From an uncultured bacterium (GTDB taxonomy: Bacteria; Patescibacteriota; Microgenomatia; UBA1400; PJMF01), in NCBI GenBank assembly GCA_903842795.1, contig CAIMNJ010000004.1:1-41726 (forward strand): 41,726 nt of DNA, read 5' to 3'. This document shows positions 41,401-41,726 of the stretch, piece by piece. Below the pieces are notes generated by a model. The model made no database searches. It was given only the letters and a program-made list of their open reading frames with translations, and was not told the origin of the DNA. Position 1 is the first letter of the stretch. Each line of letters begins with the position of its first letter. Both the position numbers and the translations under genes were made by a program.

Positions 41401-41726
41401 GAAGGGGCATCCTCATATATGACAAAAATACTTTTGTTGGCAAAACTATTGATGAAACAATTAACTTGATTGCTGAAACTAAATATTTATCTGTTTTGCC
41501 AAGAATTAATAAAGTTATTGAAATTGGTAAAGAAAATGGCTTTACGATTGTTGATGCAAGAGATTTTTATAATACAGTTAAGCTTCGTCCCAACTTCATC
41601 TCTGAACTCAATCAAATCATCGCCTCTTATGAATCTAAGAATAGCAACACAAGAGCTAATTTAGAAGCTGTTGCTAAGGGTATTAATGCTACTCAGTCAG
41701 AAGTGCCAACTGAATTGTTTGGTGGT
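32481..41726 (+). CDS. Giant membrane-anchored protein with SecA-like DEAD/RecA motor core (3' truncated by window edge)
   Basis: Single open frame of 9,246 nt (3,082 codons) with no in-frame stop; N-terminal TM YLFSVFLFLFLCIATVVGFYLL + DTRQQAS; Cys-rich repeats; coiled coils; DQDVFLLAEIEALGAGRRGTVFGALPGMGKTD, NSYVHADEVDW, FSLYTGTPETVAKLYKMAYGIDLKVF, SQGINRIRV. Confidence 0.9.
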   Translation, partial: MLIQRKKRYLFSVFLFLFLCIATVVGFYLLKSNQDTRQQASTGSCPANDPYCNGLPTPPPTTAPNSPLNDKGIVSTTYTGTRPTTKSGCGGVWMNEFCYMPGDELAGGKIIVDSGRYSYPYIEDKKVYESVNFGAESVSKVVGSTESLGKDCNGQGVAIGNTCYAYGATVNGYLVVPPRTTGCSNTAGDYCYAHLEKIEVSYDDWQAAVTAYKNSGDTKALEDLYQKTYGVSFTAGSLYDPNSANADLLKAQAILSALTNASVLQAQAAAQNAELTAKGNLTASEQALFDFNQQIIADKNLATRYQVLDQLNDSSSQQLTMDTAIKQMYSTLVVAGNDANLDKIAAEQFKAIFGYDPSEKFGNVNGILESFGIDPAQFNADRAKYSQQIAAQTQDFDKLNQEYQDYISGSSENINELKNAAIDAGVVTADQLKNLSEAEILALLLSKFSDTTPVQAQQEATAIVDARQNQVKEQQLTSQYIDHQGSAASYSDLVSLYTLYTGHAPRGQFSEAWLQEEVAKYNSQVALSMYAQTQDVTYLQNYYKNSTDAYNGSFVPTDEKALLNGIYGNQVGAELYSSIVLPARFNEAVANFPMDGGNDLAAVCKELKVTDCSINSEKATQTMALMLDKIYEGNTEVNIPDMAVSYSNQIYANTQKQETQSFWDLAFANFAMAQTADSASAIVFLGEDSAVAQNFQATMDYQSQAMDNYSTAIEASKIFNASQTFDYATDNRTSLNDYTWGMSYGNALMADNIFNREFTPEEMNLNFGQTVNLTFNQLSSQIANVDVAQNIAANYATSKHYGYTGPADTGISNIALFGADNMGVLDYNYQAAESGYYVDKTFKAWGEDIGAAMTEAGAMYAASQMNEAAANQAMFSGSEDIEFIDPIEYADQANQEFKADYHQNMMDSLYNNYVANAEKAGIDQTQQATFEQFFNDPEIQRSSQQLNYERLEKVVAPAAAIVVLPAMVASGVGVPVLLGAASSAFSLYQGAGMKAQALEIQRIDIDSRENAIIQSYIDSGASAADIEEMRTDLEIQAAALNQQGNMMLANSAVAAFTSAGGWATSLAGAANAATTANALATTGQVLTKVGQVGGIALNSYNAVNSSISSYNSFQQGNIGGGIMSGVSAFVAASGVAGNTFGLLGPTTITNKVDLALDMMNVPAGAAVDAQQVAQACYGSSGAFSEKDCTNAWIGLALSAGQNVSQISSSYKAYKGDVVAGQTADLQKQIDAIDMEIIALNGPNKGLREGLQINDLMLQRTKLADQIAGIDPNIKIANNTPTEDFLAAGIRISADLEARAQAARDAGQNDLADNLTRQAEVFRDKPIAVDAVRSQIADIDAQISKRGVLMPESEVADLQQKRAVLVNDMENLVKDLSVVDSMRQQNEALLKTTKENTAMAEYEQLMKIGKENADLVARYAPETGEVIKYTSDLEKNAANIKLEVDSNKRLLSIAALQDGLSRINDLEAQRQALARDLGADSSEIDATITRLDAEISKLNEQGVLDAEQTVKLEDLQNQKLDLQAERNKFSAIDDEIGGIRKITDVMSADNRSPWQKFTDLFSPGKKTRDAYYESLALTREAEAIKAKLAGVGADSDDAKAFREQLADVNRRLIGQQAILADARANPSKGVFRTVADFFGGIVQNREVANLKNLAKKLGTSNLDIAEKMSAKQVEINKLNDEDPVANADRIKALEADIADLRKTSQTVLRGKNALIAVDQSDKFTQYKLTDAGKKAGLNEAHLKILNDELKAFEQFRRDTGTPGFKIYSNTGSFKDQDVFLLAEIEALGAGRRGTVFGALPGMGKTDVVMPFNVLLKQRMTNASQFVVFPEAKLMKPWASDANYTPNKDFIAYVESRFGEGSVVIVKAGDQSIDPAVITRAKFVITTKDVAFDLQSTDTRLGLNLRNKWQNSYVHADEVDWTFNPNENYKLSGQQVALRDKAEFGLYLDAQKQVLGIDENGNMSAGTGLSSLRALINELSLSKSIPEGITRTSDGKGGKFADPVLEKQVLSEWLDTWGGQSKIPGLDMSADSEVIRAQINDYLTRSSDADVHQHRAEMAMINETVNFLSRVPGEDYGMTSNSRLIGDVEEIINSIAPREQGRVSGRSYSAVAESLLYNTLGARVLGVNGDVDVNRLTVGENGSEINYALLMLESKGFSLYTGTPETVAKLYKMAYGIDLKVFTDSAVDDSIARFNAPPAGTDSKIFVSLQDQIAARLGDGRNQVFVNMASGVRSNEAALNDLVRTVNETGAGYQKLFVVGANGELVEYQMTGGTLSRVDGFANTDALNARTTDLDKAGERYIKFYEYGAHVGVDTVNNVAISRAVGLCSGCDETTFSQGINRIRVKVEVKDGTSTVEYAPIDIVWMDAPAGNRNPGISDFSDSINGRQVINEALAEVSFKETLLKNSVDATFAELIDLAKNGKKGFLGFGAYEANKDVVAQLEAAQQKWKETTGMNYLLGSDDMTAQAKLEKTAAQVSAAYDELTRMLAGSGEPAKLLAKRADGAVGDNPIRLAFSGDEGYQVLGENPSYRQIVDLINQSSKHLESVNIAFTNKSSPAEVVQSEIAKVVADAESGSQVKVDDGGPDAKNPDTTGPDTAGPDRNGDAPVGGGAPVADGVTVRNADSATNKSTNNSSNTIRNIGFAAFASNFWNGTVNEDKLLNENANVVEDNKQTIIADYQAQIDGLNVQLAGASSQEETDSINNQINDLELAKADSSTIELAAKAMTTDQLAENYREGGFKNILNGKNAGDSEKGGGITLYANNFDEEAFLNDKQDEIDQVAQDLKQQSVSTKKAEANAVDAEINKLTDQLSTSNIETEKEKITSAIEALNEKLELLDLEVGLTDQKDFTAEAIAQVREKYKDDSKYQKVGTFQRFAEPIALFLIDRFNFKKAVAAFQEAYNSTEENWATKTGKGLAAWVNGLDKNSKKQTPLKQSNQTKTEVSFKFPEFKTPAWIKNTGSSISVFGGKVADYLKRRGILIYDKNTFVGKTIDETINLIAETKYLSVLPRINKVIEIGKENGFTIVDARDFYNTVKLRPNFISELNQIIASYESKNSNTRANLEAVAKGINATQSEVPTELFGG
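39937..39995. repeat. Pair of GC-rich inverted repeats inside the giant ORF
   Basis: TGGCTGGCTC-tggc-GAGCCAGCCA (39937-39960) and GCCAAgCGCGCC-gac-GGCGCGgTTGGC (39969-39995). Confidence 0.7.

Overview
AT-rich bacterial chromosome segment, probably Candidate Phyla Radiation (Patescibacteria, Microgenomates-like); the lineage call is inference from protein style: VirD4/TraG-like ATPase, PilN/PilO, N-terminal TM followed by 'RQQA', Fn3-like surface proteins. Stop codons fit code 11. Main parts: (i) 1-9.5 kb, a very AT-rich surface-polysaccharide region (GT-C membrane proteins, GT4, a PQQ-propeller/glycoside-hydrolase fusion, a GT2-YdjC fusion, an O-antigen-ligase-like protein); (ii) 9.5-19.3 kb, pgk, an S1-domain protein, a sugar-phosphate transferase, GH3, DUF192 and a VirD4/TraG-like ATPase; (iii) 19.37-23.06 kb, an rRNA transcription unit with tRNA-Ala(TGC), 23S and 5S but no 16S, with recognisable promoter, boxA elements and processing stems; (iv) 23-28.8 kb, PH-domain protein, SurA-like lipoprotein/foldase with a histone-H1-like tail, lepA, rpsT, murJ; (v) 28.8-41.7 kb, PilN/PilO-like proteins, an Fn3-like surface protein and a giant ORF (at least 3,082 codons, running off the window and absent from the supplied ORF track) that has an N-terminal TM, Cys repeats, coiled coils and a SecA-like DEAD/RecA motor core. 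The giant ORF is the strongest candidate for an undescribed system. All coordinates and motif calls are by hand; no homology search was run.
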